Positions 1 through 10,789 of a stretch of DNA of 64,000 nt are shown piece after piece. The notes beneath the pieces were generated by a model. The model saw only the letters and a program-made list of their open reading frames with translations, ran no database searches and was not told the origin of the DNA. A program made the translations under genes and the position numbers. This DNA comes from Galerina marginata (lineage: Eukaryota > Basidiomycota > Agaricomycetes > Agaricales > Galerinaceae): positions 434,001 to 498,000 of the forward strand of contig JAECYW010000027.1 of assembly GCA_023014335.1 (NCBI GenBank), given 5' to 3'. Numbering within the stretch: the first letter of the stretch is position 1; each line of letters opens with the position of its first letter.

Positions 1-2217
1 TTGAGTCTTGTAACCACCATGCAGCACAGAAAAACGCGGAAGGGGCTTTTTTCGTTCGGGCAATGAGCGAATGTCGAAGTGGAAAAGTTTTGGAAAGCAC
101 ACTTAATATAAAAAGGCCCTCTGTTTGGTCGACGTTGGGTTCAGCGCATGTATATTTCTCTGGAAAGGAGATGATAGGAGGCCGAGGAGCGTCGCTGCCG
201 CCGCTAGCGTAGTTGGAGATTCCCATGTACTCTGAACGATTGAAGTATCGGTATTGGTGACATGAAATTGGCGGGCGTGGTAGACAGCCAGCGAGAAACA
301 AAACTCGAGCAGCGATAGCTCCTTCCTCAGCTAGACGACTTCTCCCAAATCTCGTTCCTTGACCGCTGAATTGCTTTACCTCCAAAGTCACATCCCCCGT
401 CAGCCATGATACCCGTTCTCTTTCAGCCAATCTTCATTATCCTATCCTAAGAGCCTAGAGGCGTCGGCCCAGCAGCGTAGAGATAGCCTGGCCAGAGGGT
501 TATGATTTGATGGATGAAGAACGGGATAGGTAAGGAGGATAGAATAATTGGCGGTCGAGGAGGGTCGACGTCGACCGTGGGCTGGTAATCAGAAATGCCA
601 AAGTACGGAGCGACAGGAAGGCGGTGGTACACGCGGCCTCAAGTATAAATTCTGGTTAACCATTGCAAAAGAAATCATCAACGACAAATTTCCCCCAACC
701 TTCAGAGAATGAACTTACTACAGACCCAGGGTCTCCCCCTACACCTTCAAGCTCAAAACTTCAAGGTCTATCGCATCGGCCAGAAATATCGCAAATTCAA
801 CGGACTCGGACGCGCTTGAAGCCAGTGAATCGGTGTATGTGGATGCTGGAAAAGTCAAAGGTAAGTTAGACTACTTAGAAGATGAGTGAAAGTATGGAGC
901 AGATCACCGATATCCAGACTCCAAGTAGAACAAACGAAACGGGTCTGCGGGTAGGATAAGACGGTTGGGAGCCACTGGAGTCTGGGAGGACGGATTCAGA
1001 TTGTCAATGTTTGGTTTGGATGCCAAAGCCGTTCAGGATCCGTGAACCAGGCACGTTTTTTCCTTTGTGCAAATTTGTCTTCAGCTTTTCGCTGCCATCT
1101 ACGTGATGTTACTTAGTTCTGCTTCACGAACTTGCAAAACTTATATTGCTCACCTGAGGCGGTCTGAGATTAATGGTACGATTGCAGAATTCTACCCAAT
1201 ACTATCCTCGTCTTCTAATCAACAATTTATCTAACGCCATTTAAATTCTTCGCAGTTCCGCGTGCCTCCAAGTCCGAGCCTTGATAGTAGGCGTTCAAGG
1301 CACCGATACCCTCAGCCATCTTCGAACGAGTTAAATAATAATTCAAGGCCAAGTTCCCACAGAAGAAAGTTAATCTTCTGAACAACAGGCGCGAATATAA
1401 CTTGAGCTGGGAGGATTATCGAAAAGAATACGTGTCATGGTGCAAAATTGGAGGCTTTCCTCGGCATTCCTTATGAATTTGAATTTCGATCAAACCACCT
1501 CCGTTCCCCTGCCTTCGGGCGACTCTTTCCTTCAGCTCTTTTTGTTCGAGTCTGAAATCCACATGACATTTGTTTGACAGCTTATTTTTACTTGCATGAC
1601 CAAGGTCCAGCCATCAATGTTCTATCATGATTCGTGAAGCCTTCTCAAGACTCTCTTGGCAAGTCGGTTCTTCCTGGGAGTATTAATGTTTTCTTACTCC
1701 GGATTCCGTGCACGTCGCCTATTTATCTAACTAACCATATATTCGCCGAATTGACCAGGGTAGGTTACGATATCGAAGGTAAATTGGTGCTCGTCTTCTG
1801 GATATTACACGTGTATATTTATGTTTTGACAGCGTTACTTGGGCAAAGTACTATCCTACAAGCTTCAAGGTCGCTGGGACTGCCTTTAAGGCCAGAAGTG
1901 TGAATAGATCCGATCAGAATAAGTCCCATATACCTTTGACGTTGACTCCAGGTTCAGCAGGGATAGACTATATCATTCCATCTAAGAAGACACGTTTTAA
2001 AGACATGTGATGATCATCCGGTCTTCTTCCCCCCGGGCGTCATATTACAGGACGGAAAGATAATTGAGGTCAAGGGTACTTGTCGGATCCTTCGCTAGGT
2101 TTTCCTATCATAAATCGAGTTCTTAAATCTCCGGTAATATTGCATTACGATCGCCGTTTTCATATAAAGATCATCCAACGAAACAGCAGCCATGTAACAT
2201 CCAGCGTCGACTTCAGT
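1..2217. other. Gene-poor stretch, no confident gene
   Basis: No gene could be assigned here. The interval 690-860 on the plus strand is open in two frames and ends at a good donor (GTAAGT near 860), so it may be an exon, but neither frame links to recognisable exons. The remainder is AT-rich with scattered stops on both strands. It may hold the promoter of the secreted CBM1 gene that starts at 2218. Confidence 0.5.
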
Positions 2218-3049
2218 ATGCGAATCAGTAGCCTTGCGACTTTCTCTATTGCGTATTTCAGTGCGGTTAATGGGCTTGTAGTTGATACGCCAGTTCAGCG
2301 TAAGTCTTCAAGTAGTATGATATTTATTGAGCTTATATTATTTTACAAGGCGACCTCGATATTGCAGGTTGTTATACTTGTTATTGCTACGCATGCTTCT
2401 TGAGCTGATATTATCCAGCGCGCCAAACGAAGCCAGCCTGCATTTCTGGAGCGGCTCCTTGGGCTCAATGTAAGGTACCTCGTGAATTATGCACAACAGT
2501 CCTAAAGCGTAAACCTCAGGCGGCGGACTTGGCTTTACCGGACCTACAGTCTGCGCTTTTAAGTATATCTCCCACATTGTTTTCCTTTGGTAAATTGCAA
2601 ACTTAAAGCTTCATATAGCATTACCTGTACCTACCAAAATGAATGTAAGCAAATTTAAAGGGCACGGAATTCAACTGCTTATTCCCGACTCAGACAACAG
2701 CCAATGTCTCCCGCCGGATAGTTCAGTTTCGTACCCCGTCGTGGGTAATTATGGAGTTTGTAAGTAACTTCCCAAGGTCTCTAAGAAATAACTTACAAGT
2801 AAATCTGAATTCAGGTGGCGGGCCATATTATACTGGGCCCACTGCTTGCTTATGCGGGTACGTACCCGCCGTTAATAATTATATCAGAATTCCTACGCCC
2901 TGTATCTAATGAATGTGCGTTATGATCCAGGTGGTCGTGCCAGTATGTAAACAGCAGTGAGTATTTATTATGATATGAAGGCAGTACTTGCTTTCAGTCG
3001 CAGTATATTAACTCTTTTTTTAGTGTTCTACACATGCCAACCGGCTTGA
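2218..3049 (+). CDS. Secreted protein with two tandem family 1 cellulose-binding modules
   Basis: A predicted 120-residue secreted protein encoded by eight exons (2218-2299, 2419-2469, 2520-2562, 2619-2644, 2694-2759, 2815-2857, 2931-2956, 3024-3049), which sum to exactly 121 codons. A signal peptide (MRISSLATFSIAYFSAVNG) is followed by two CBM1 modules. Module 1 runs from PWAQCGG through GFTGPTVC to NEYNSQC; module 2 runs from NYGVCGG through YYTGPTAC to FYTCQPA, right to the stop. CBM1 is a roughly 35-residue cystine-knot fold that binds cellulose or chitin and is normally attached to a secreted hydrolase. No catalytic domain lies upstream or downstream, so the product appears to be a free-standing binding protein. 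In both modules the first intron splits the Cys codon before GG, and the 43- and 26-base exons recur. An extra 18-base exon near 2350 is possible; the cysteine pattern does not depend on it. Confidence 0.8.
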
Positions 3050-5431
3050 GACTAAGCTGCTCAAAACCCCACCTGTACTTCTACCATGAAAGACCATTTT
3101 ACGCTTCATCAATATCCCATGACGTGGCCGTCGAGCGAAGAAATCGTACTGGAGTGAAAAGAACTACAAAGTGTCATATTCTTTAACCGTACCAATTTCA
3201 TGATCCCGATACACGAATAAGGGAGCAAGTATCAGAGAGAGCGCGTACGAAGGTAAAGCAATTAGCATCGGCCAGAACGAAGGGATGCATGCATATTGCT
3301 CTGAGAAAAACCAATAAAATTACTCCATACAGCTTCCACACAACATTAGTCGTCGGAGAGGGAAAACAAGTTGAAATACCAGTCGAACCAGAATCGGAAA
3401 GTGGGGGTGCAAAATGTGCGTCTGTTACAAGCTACACCAAGAGTGACGCTGTCAAAAGGAGCGTTGAGGTAGATGTAAATCTGGTCTAATTTGAAGATTG
3501 GAGGATATGGCTGATTTAGCATCGGCGTAATTAAGTGTTAACAAGACGCGTCAATCGTGTGGGAAAGTCGGGCCGACGGCTGTGAAGTTCAACCTCACAA
3601 ACACCGATGTCCAGCTTCACTACTGCGGTGGGAAATTTTTGCCAGGGGTCAAAAAACGAGTCACGTCGCTCGGATTTTGCGAAGACGTTTTGCCGTCCCA
3701 ATTTAAGAGAAGGGCCCACGGCGAAATGTACAGTCAAAATAAAAACGACTTGCCATGACTTTTTGACCCCCCGTCAAAATATTCCGACCTCAGTAGTGCT
3801 TGCCACCTCACCGCAGGCAGCGATCAACGACCAAATGCCACTGCCTCTGCAATACGACTGAGTGCTCCACTAAACTTCAGCCTGCGAGCTGGGCCCGCCC
3901 TAGATGTATAACTACCGACGACCGTGCCATGTTACAGTACTTGCTATGTTGGCCACTTGCGCGGGCATCAATGGAGTATCCAGCTTCCTCGTAGCACGAC
4001 GGCTTGCAATACCTGAGGCCTCAGTCCTCAGGCTACAGCACGACGACGGTCATCCCGTCATCTCTTCCCCTGCCGCCCGCGCGTCCTTCGACACTTTCAA
4101 CCTAGACAGAGGCTCATCTTGCACGTCATCGCTGCTGTGAGTTCTGGCAACTATCGAGGGATGATGATCCGCCCCAGCCGGTCGGAGCCTACGGAGCGTA
4201 GGGGCATTGGTCAGGAATATACGGCTACCCTACCAGCGAGAACTTGGAGAGGAATCGTTCCGCGGTGGCTGGCATTTGAAATCTCTTTTTTACGCGTTTT
4301 CCAGAGCTATATTTTGCCTTAATTTCGTTAGGAGAACCCTTCTCGTTGTCGTCGGCTATGTTTAGGTCGTATACCCGAGTCCACCGCCCCCCCCCCCAAT
4401 TTCCCTCCTCGATTCTGGGCCCATTTTACAGGCGCCTGCCTTATTTCAATTTGAACATCTTGTCAAGTCCAGCGCGACGACAGCGACTATAACTGTCTCT
4501 CAAGATTCGTAGACGTGTCTTCGTTGACAATTACAGCCCGTTAATGAACTGACACTTGGTATTAAGTTGGTAAGTAAGATTGATTTACGTAAATTTTTTG
4601 ATAACGCTCAACAGACGTCAAGTTCTATTTTTATGTTTTCCGTGGCCACCGGCTTGCTCCTCGACTCTTTCGTCCCAACGTCTCTGGTAAGTCCTATCTC
4701 TCTTGATTTCTGTTTGATTTGATGACTATATGGACAAAGTGTGATGTGAAACAGCCTTACCAGCCTGAGTAAGCTGCACTGGCGTCGCTGGGCGCTCTCC
4801 GTAGTGGACTACTTGGAAGGAAGGATTTCATATCTCAGATAACAAGAAGCGTGAGGTTTCGAGGAGTGGCAAAGAAGGGGCCTATTGATATTTGGAAGGG
4901 AACTGGCATCTGATGTTTGTTCCTACCTTCTGTTCTGCGCGGCGGCGCCTTTCCCAGAACACTTACACGACAAGCCAAACTGTCAACATAAAAAGTTGCA
5001 AATGCGCCACCGGCCTTTGCTGTGGCCTCGGCGTACACCCCCACTCCATCTCATGTCCATGTTGATTTTTCTCACTTCACGAGGATGCGATGACGTTGTC
5101 GAAGCAGCTCGATAGCTCTCTCACACAGTACGCGGTACCCAACATAACCTTTCACAAGTCTTTCGAGGATCGAAAGCACCAAAGGTGAAGGCAAGAACTT
5201 TGATATGCATCACGTTCACCTCCCTCGAAGAATGCCAGTATAATTAAAGTGGTGGGTCCAATTGAGTATGCATTCTTAGAATCGTAGATCTCATGGTCGG
5301 CCATATAGAGTATAGTGGGAACGGCAAAATGAAGCTGCCACTTCCATCCGCTTCGGTTAACTCCGATTCACCTCACCCAAAAGGCCCCAATATTGGGGCA
5401 CGCAAGATCATCGATATCATTCCATCACATC
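3050..5431. other. Gene-poor stretch apart from the small inverted-repeat element
   Basis: Apart from the 181-base element at 3618-3798, no gene is supported. A run of ten C residues sits near 4390. Short open stretches between 3800 and 5100 are open on both strands and show no family motif. The last few hundred bases are presumably the promoter of the P450 gene. Confidence 0.5.
3618..3798. mobile_element. 181-base CACTA-like MITE
   Basis: The element starts with CACTACTGCGGTGGGAA and ends with the complement of CACTACTGAGGTCGGAA. The inverted similarity continues about 50 bases inward through a shared GGGGTCAAAAA block. It is flanked on both sides by the trinucleotide CTT (3615-3617 and 3799-3801). 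Terminal repeats starting with CACTA plus a 3-base target duplication are the hallmark of the CACTA (En/Spm) superfamily. There is no coding capacity, so it is a non-autonomous derivative. Confidence 0.7.
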
Positions 5432-7717
5432 ATGGATCCCTATGTCTCCATGTTTCCTGCTCTCCAGTCGCTTCCTTCATTGTCTATCTATCAGTCCCTA
5501 CTGGTTTTGTTCACTACGTATCTCTGCGCCAAGGTTCTGTTCTCGAAGAACGCGAAAGGTTCACTACCGCCCGGTCCTCGTGGTCTGCCTCTTCTGGGAA
5601 ATATCTTTCAAATTCCCAAGTTCCAATGGTTGAAATATACGGAGTGGCAGAAGGAATTTGGTAATACACCTTTCACCGCCAGCGCGCTTCGCTGCTGAGG
5701 AATGTTAGGTCCCATTTTCTCACTCCACTTCGCCGGGAAGCCTGTCATCGTCCTCAATACCCATGAAGTTGCAGCTGAGTTGCTAGGTCAGTTTTCCCAA
5801 TTTACATTGAGAAGAGCTGGCGTGTTAAATAGTACTTTTAGATCGGCGCTCGACAACCTATAGCTCTCGTCCGCGGTTCATTATGGCTGGTGAAATTCTC
5901 ACAGGGGGTATATTCATCGCCTTCTCGGTTTATGGTGAACTGTACGTCGTCATTGTCTCCCTGGGGCTGTAAAGGTACATTACTTCTTAAAGATGGAGAA
6001 AACTCCGCAAAGCAGGACACGAAGGTCTGAATATCCGAGCTGCTGAGAAGTACCAGCCATTGCATGAGGCCGAAGCCGCCGAGATGGTGGCGGCTATCAT
6101 GAAAGAGCCTGATCATTGGGATGACCACCTGAAACGGTAAGGGTATTACTTTGCACCGCTTATAACTAACTATAACTATCATTAACTATAACTATCATTT
6201 TGTTCACAAGTGCTACTGCATCGAGCGTCCTTTCTGCAGTGTACGGATGGCCCCCGATCGTGTCGAAAGATGACCCACTTGTTACGCGGATCAACAATTT
6301 CGCGCATCGGATCGTTCGTGCTGCTCTTCCCGGCGCCTACCTGGTCGAAATCCTTCCAGTTATGAAGCACCTACCCACGTGGATGGCACCATGGAAGAAA
6401 TGGGGACTGGAATGGTACAAGAAGGATAGTGAGATGTTCAAAGGATTTTATGATGATGTTGCTAAGACCATGGTGAGTAGGAAAAGTAAATCCTGAAGAC
6501 CGTGACTCTTACCGATACTGCCAGCGCGAAGGCGATTTCAAACCCTCCTTCACCTCCTCACTTATTGAACGTCAAGAAGATCATAGGCTGTCGAACCAGG
6601 AAGCCGCTTGGCTTGCCGGGACCATGTTGTAAGACCATTTTTCTCCACGTCCTCCACAGGCACTAATCCGTGTTCAGCGCGGCTGGAGCAGAAACGGTAC
6701 GCAGTGGGCTCACCCAGTAACCAAATTTCAACATATTTTCTCATGTAGACCGCCGCCGCCCTCTCGGTGTTCATGCTTGCTATGGTCTTGTATCCCGATG
6801 TGATGCGTAAAGCACAACACGAAATCGATACTATCGTGGGAGGTTCCCGTCTCCCAACGTTTGCCGACGCTTCTGATCTTCCTTATCTGCGAGCTATGGT
6901 AAAGGAGGTTTTAAGATGGCGGCCAGTTGGACCCTTAGGCGAGTTGCTGTCCGTCTAATCCAAAAGTAATGACTCATCACATAATCTTTACAGGTGTTCC
7001 TCGATGCACAACGGAGGTAATTCGTTCAACTTGATTCCCATGCTTCTCCCTCAATATTTTCCCAGGACGATTGGTACAAGGGGTACTTTATTCCTAAAGG
7101 TACTATTGTTATTTCCAATGTGTGGTCTGTCTTATCCTTTTACTATCTACTTCATTCAGTCTAAAAGGCCTTTCAGGGCAATGAACAGGTAAGTCCTGCG
7201 AAAGGTACATAGGTCGTTATTAAAGCATACCTTTTGTTCGCGCTCCAGGGATCCTAACGTCTATTCTGACTACGAAGAATTCCGGCCGGAGCGATTTCTT
7301 GATCAGGACGGAAATGATGTTGTCCCTCAAAATACTCATGGGCAAGGACACGTAACATATGGTAAGAACGAGGCCAGTCATTATTCAAAAATTAACATTT
7401 ACCAAGGTTTTGGTCGCCGCATCTGTCTGGGAATGCATGTCGCCAACAATGCTTTGTTCATCAACATAGCAACGATGCTTTGGGCTGGTAACATTGAGCC
7501 TGAGCGCGGCAATGACGGTAAACCCGTTTTACCTTCGAGGACGGATTGTATAGACAAAGGCCTGGTTGTGTAAGTGCTATCCCGCTATATTTCTGAAAAC
7601 TCGACACGAAAGGTGTTATCACTTTATAGGTCTCCAGTTCCTTTCAAGTGTCATATTGTACCTCGGTCAACCAATATTGCGAGCGTCCTACAGGTTGCGA
7701 CATATAAATTACCATAG
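5432..7717 (+). CDS. Cytochrome P450 monooxygenase
   Basis: A complete microsomal P450 of roughly 510 residues with many short introns. It has an N-terminal membrane anchor (residues about 15-35), the proline-rich hinge PPGPRGLPLLGN, the I-helix oxygen-binding motif AAGAETT, the K-helix ExxR (EVLRWRP), the PERF-type motif (EEFRPERF) and the heme-binding loop FGRRICLG with its cysteine ligand. Length and order match fungal CYPs of the O-methylsterigmatocystin-oxidoreductase-like group common in Agaricomycetes. The start is the ATG at 5432, directly before the hydrophobic anchor; the model ends at the TAG at 7715. Splice sites checked by frame include exons 5432-5660, 5709-5786, 5842-5941, 5993-6136 and 6211-6472. 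The intron after 6136 carries a duplicated AACTATAACTATCATT unit. The substrate is unknown. A short-chain dehydrogenase lies 600 bases downstream on the same strand, so the two may act in one oxidation pathway (inference). No catalytic residue is missing. Confidence 0.93.
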
Positions 7718-8331
7718 TTTTGCAGTCGGTCTCGAATCACCACTAGAAATCATAGATCTATTACGACCTACTCAACGCGATATATAAAGTTCGTGTCTGG
7801 AGCCTTGACGGATGGTGGTGTCTTGAAGTTCGATAAAAGGTAAACTAACCGAATGAACGTGGAGTTCCAACCAATTAGATTAGATTAGATGCATCAACGG
7901 ATCAATCTAAAGGACCATATTGTCCGTTTGTAACAAGTTTGTAAGCCATCGGGATCCCTGCTTGCTCTGGTCCTTCGTGAAGCGCCTTCTCCAATGTCCA
8001 CCTCATTCCTTTCACGATATTCGTAAATATTTTAGTTTGAATCAATTCTTCTATCCCGCAACTGACTTACTAAACATAGTACGACCAGAATCTAAAGACA
8101 GGACTCCGGGGGGTTCGATGCGATCGATGTCGACAAAGCCCGCAATCCTCACATACAATATTCCTTACGGAAGCAATTGCTGCCCTAAATTAGTCATGCA
8201 GCGATTGCCGTTGGTCCGCGCGTTGGATGACCAATGCTGCCGGTGAAATTAGTCATTCTAACATTTGTGGCTTGTGTTCAAATAAAATAGCCCCCACCAT
8301 CCAGCATTCTAAACCCTACCGTTTTCTCGAC

Positions 8332-9701
8332 ATGGCATTTTCCAAACGCGACGATATCCGCAGTGAGGTGAGCGCTTTCCAACAGGCATTGAAACTATCG
8401 CAAACTCCCGACAACGCGTATAGATTTGGGACCTCAATTTGATCCCCAACCTCGAGGGAAAGGTTGCGCTTGTCACTGGTGCAAAGTACTACAAGTCAAG
8501 CTCTTCGATTCTCGTCCTAACTCTAACTCATTTAGCGTCCCGACTGGTCTTGGGTGGAACACGGCACACCAGCTCGCTCTGAAAGGCGCGAAGGTGTATA
8601 TTGGTGCACGTAGCGCAGACAAGGCACAAGGCGCTATTGATGCTATTCTTGAGGCGTCGCCATCCGTTCAAAAGGACAACCTCGGTACATTTGTCGCCGA
8701 TTTCGGAGATTTGAAACAGGTCAAGGCCGCCGCGGAGAAATTTATCGCTACGGAAACTCGCCTAGACGTTCTCGTCAATAACGCCGGTTTGTATGTTAAC
8801 TTAGTTTTTGGCGTTGAACAAACGCTGAACGGAACTTGTAGGTTAGCCCGTCCTTTGGACAAGGACGCGAATGGGATTTCTGTATCCATGATCACAAAGT
8901 AGGTCAACTTCGGCGGGTGTCTATTTTTCAAGGTTAAACCGTGAATTTCAGCCACTTCGCCGTGTTTGTTCTTACAACTACACTTCTTCCTCTCATCAAG
9001 AAGACCGCGACTATCTCTTCTGATGTTCGCATCGTTACTGTGTGTCCTTTCATTTGGTGTCGTCGAAGGGCTAGATGATCTTACCTGTGTTAAATGATAG
9101 CTTTCGTCCACGACGCACAAGCTTGTTCCCGTCTCTGTGCGCTTTGACAGCTTGGAATCGTTCAACATTGAGCTAGGCGGCACAGACGGCATGCCTGCTA
9201 ACCTATTCCGATACGGTGAGGAGTCAATAAGCTTATCATCGTTTATATTTGACGTGAAACCACAGGGCTGTCTAAACTTGCTAATCTTCTTTTCGTGAAA
9301 GAGCTGCAAAGAAGGTTCGACGAGGAGGGAGTCAATATTGTATCTATCGCCGTGCATCCAGGGGGTGTAAAGACTCGTAAGTATTTATACATCGTCGATT
9401 CGTTCACTTATTCTAGTTTCCAATCTCTGTAATAGCTGGCGCAATCAACTTTGTCGGGGGAAGTGCCGACTCTCCCATGCTGGAAGGCTCTTTGACACCT
9501 CTTCAGGGATCGGTCACACCCCTCTTCGCGGCAGCCGCACCAGAGGTCCAACAAGACAGGAGTAAGTATGCTGGCGCATATCTCATGCCATTCGGGGTTC
9601 CATCTCCCGACGATGAGAGCCAGGATGCAAAAAATCCTACGCTGGCGAAGGAGACTTGGTTGACGACCGAGAAGATCGTGGCAAATATCCTTAATAAATG
9701 A
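8332..9701 (+). CDS. Short-chain dehydrogenase/reductase (retinol dehydrogenase/WWOX-like)
   Basis: A classical SDR of about 310-320 residues in seven exons. The first exon is very short (MAFSKRDDIRSE), followed by IWDLNLIPNLEGKVALVTGA. The NAD(P)-binding glycine motif is TGAN..TGLG, with two residues (VP) more than the usual TGxxxGxG because of where the intron near 8490-8535 ends. Then come the NNAG structural motif, the catalytic Ser region (IVTLSSTTHKL, across an intron), the YxxxK active site (YGLSK) and the HPGGVKT motif, with the stop at 9701. The reaction is presumed to be NADP-dependent oxidation or reduction of a hydroxyl/carbonyl group. It is codirectional with the P450 gene upstream. 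If the VP insertion is real it would lengthen the pyrophosphate-binding loop; another splice choice could not be found by eye. Confidence 0.9.
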
Positions 9702-10268
9702 ATAGAACTTCATGGACGATATCTCGCGGCCAATATATAATGCTGGCCTGCCTTTTGCGTATCGCGAGCAACAAACCTCATAAAATTTGGGGACGAATAC
9801 GTATAGTTTCAATACATTGCCAATTTAAGTTGATAAAATTGCCGTCAATGTCACCTCGAACTAGAACAGCAATAAGGAATCGATCGAGTTCTTAGTCGTC
9901 GCCCTCGCCGCAAGTGAACTAAAATGATCAAAAAAAATGCGGAATAGTCTTTAACTCGGTGTGCGTGGCTGAAAAGAGAGGTATTGGACGTACGAGTCGA
10001 AAAGATATGACCCATCAAAGAACGACAAATAGAGCAGAGAGCCGTTCATGGAGAAAAATTGTCTATGGTCGTCCGAACCTTGCAGATCCTGGCCTTAGCA
10101 GTCGGATAACCGGGGAGAAGGTGATGCAACGAGAGAGAAGTCGAAAAGAGGAACAAAATAGAGGAGGCCGAGTTTGGTTCGTCGTTCCCTTGCACCAGAA
10201 TGGAACCTTGTATCGAGAAGTTCAAAAGGTTGAGACAACGGGATAGTACTGCCAATAGTTAGAGGCGT
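9702..10268. other. Intergenic, no gene seen
   Basis: This is the converging 3' space between the dehydrogenase and the minus-strand spliced gene. Both strands are open over about 200 bases (9959-10255), but with low-complexity composition and no family motif. Confidence 0.5.
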
Positions 10269-10789
10269 TCAGTGGATAAGTGATTCGATGCGCTGGGGGC
10301 ACATCGTCATAGCCATCAGCCGTTCGAAATTAGCGGCGCCTATCATACCTTTGATGGGATCGAAGAGCGCCGCAAAAGCTGAGAGAATAGGTGGGTGTGA
10401 AGTGTCCAGAAGGGCTGAAATCTATGCAAAATCTCGGGGTAATTGGTATCCGTGAATGTAAGGCCACTGGACATTGACGGTTGTGTCCGCTCGACTGGGC
10501 TCTCGTGACGTGGTGTGAGTCAGAGCCGTCGCCTCTTCCAGAGCGTACTTCAAAGGCTAATGTTAGGGCAGTGAGGTCAGGCCTTCAGCTTGAGGTAGTT
10601 CATGACTGAATGGACGGAAATGGGCGGTTCATTCTGAGCCTACAAAAATAGCTTAAGTTAGGCTAGTTCGACCACTGCAGTAAAAGGCCACACCACGCGT
10701 GTAAAGCAACTTGCTTTAACCAGACGATTCCCAAAGCGAAAATACTGATGCATCAAGTTTTGCTGCCGCAGCTTGGTACGAACAGAAAA
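10269..10789 (-). CDS. Unrecognised spliced gene, 3' portion
   Basis: Four exons on the minus strand join in frame: one reading FSVRTKLRQQNLMHQYFRF, then one containing AQNEPPISVHS, then PLKYALEEATALTHTT, then ISALLDTSHPPILSAFAALF through to MCPQRIESLIH and a TGA at 10269-10271. The introns are about 50-85 bases; one has a clear CTAAC branch site before its acceptor. The frame agrees across every join, which would be unlikely by chance, and the product is amphipathic and helix-like. No family was recognised. The true start is unresolved: upstream of 10789 the frame meets a stop before any ATG, so either an upstream exon was missed or translation begins at the internal ATG near 10750. Confidence 0.4.

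Noticed and set aside
447..632. Pro/Tyr-rich minus-strand open frame
   Set aside because: It cannot be linked to any upstream exon in frame, and the stretch is short and compositionally odd without motif.
5100..10300. Complete secondary-metabolite gene cluster
   Set aside because: Only a P450 and an SDR are present; no synthase, transporter or regulator is visible.
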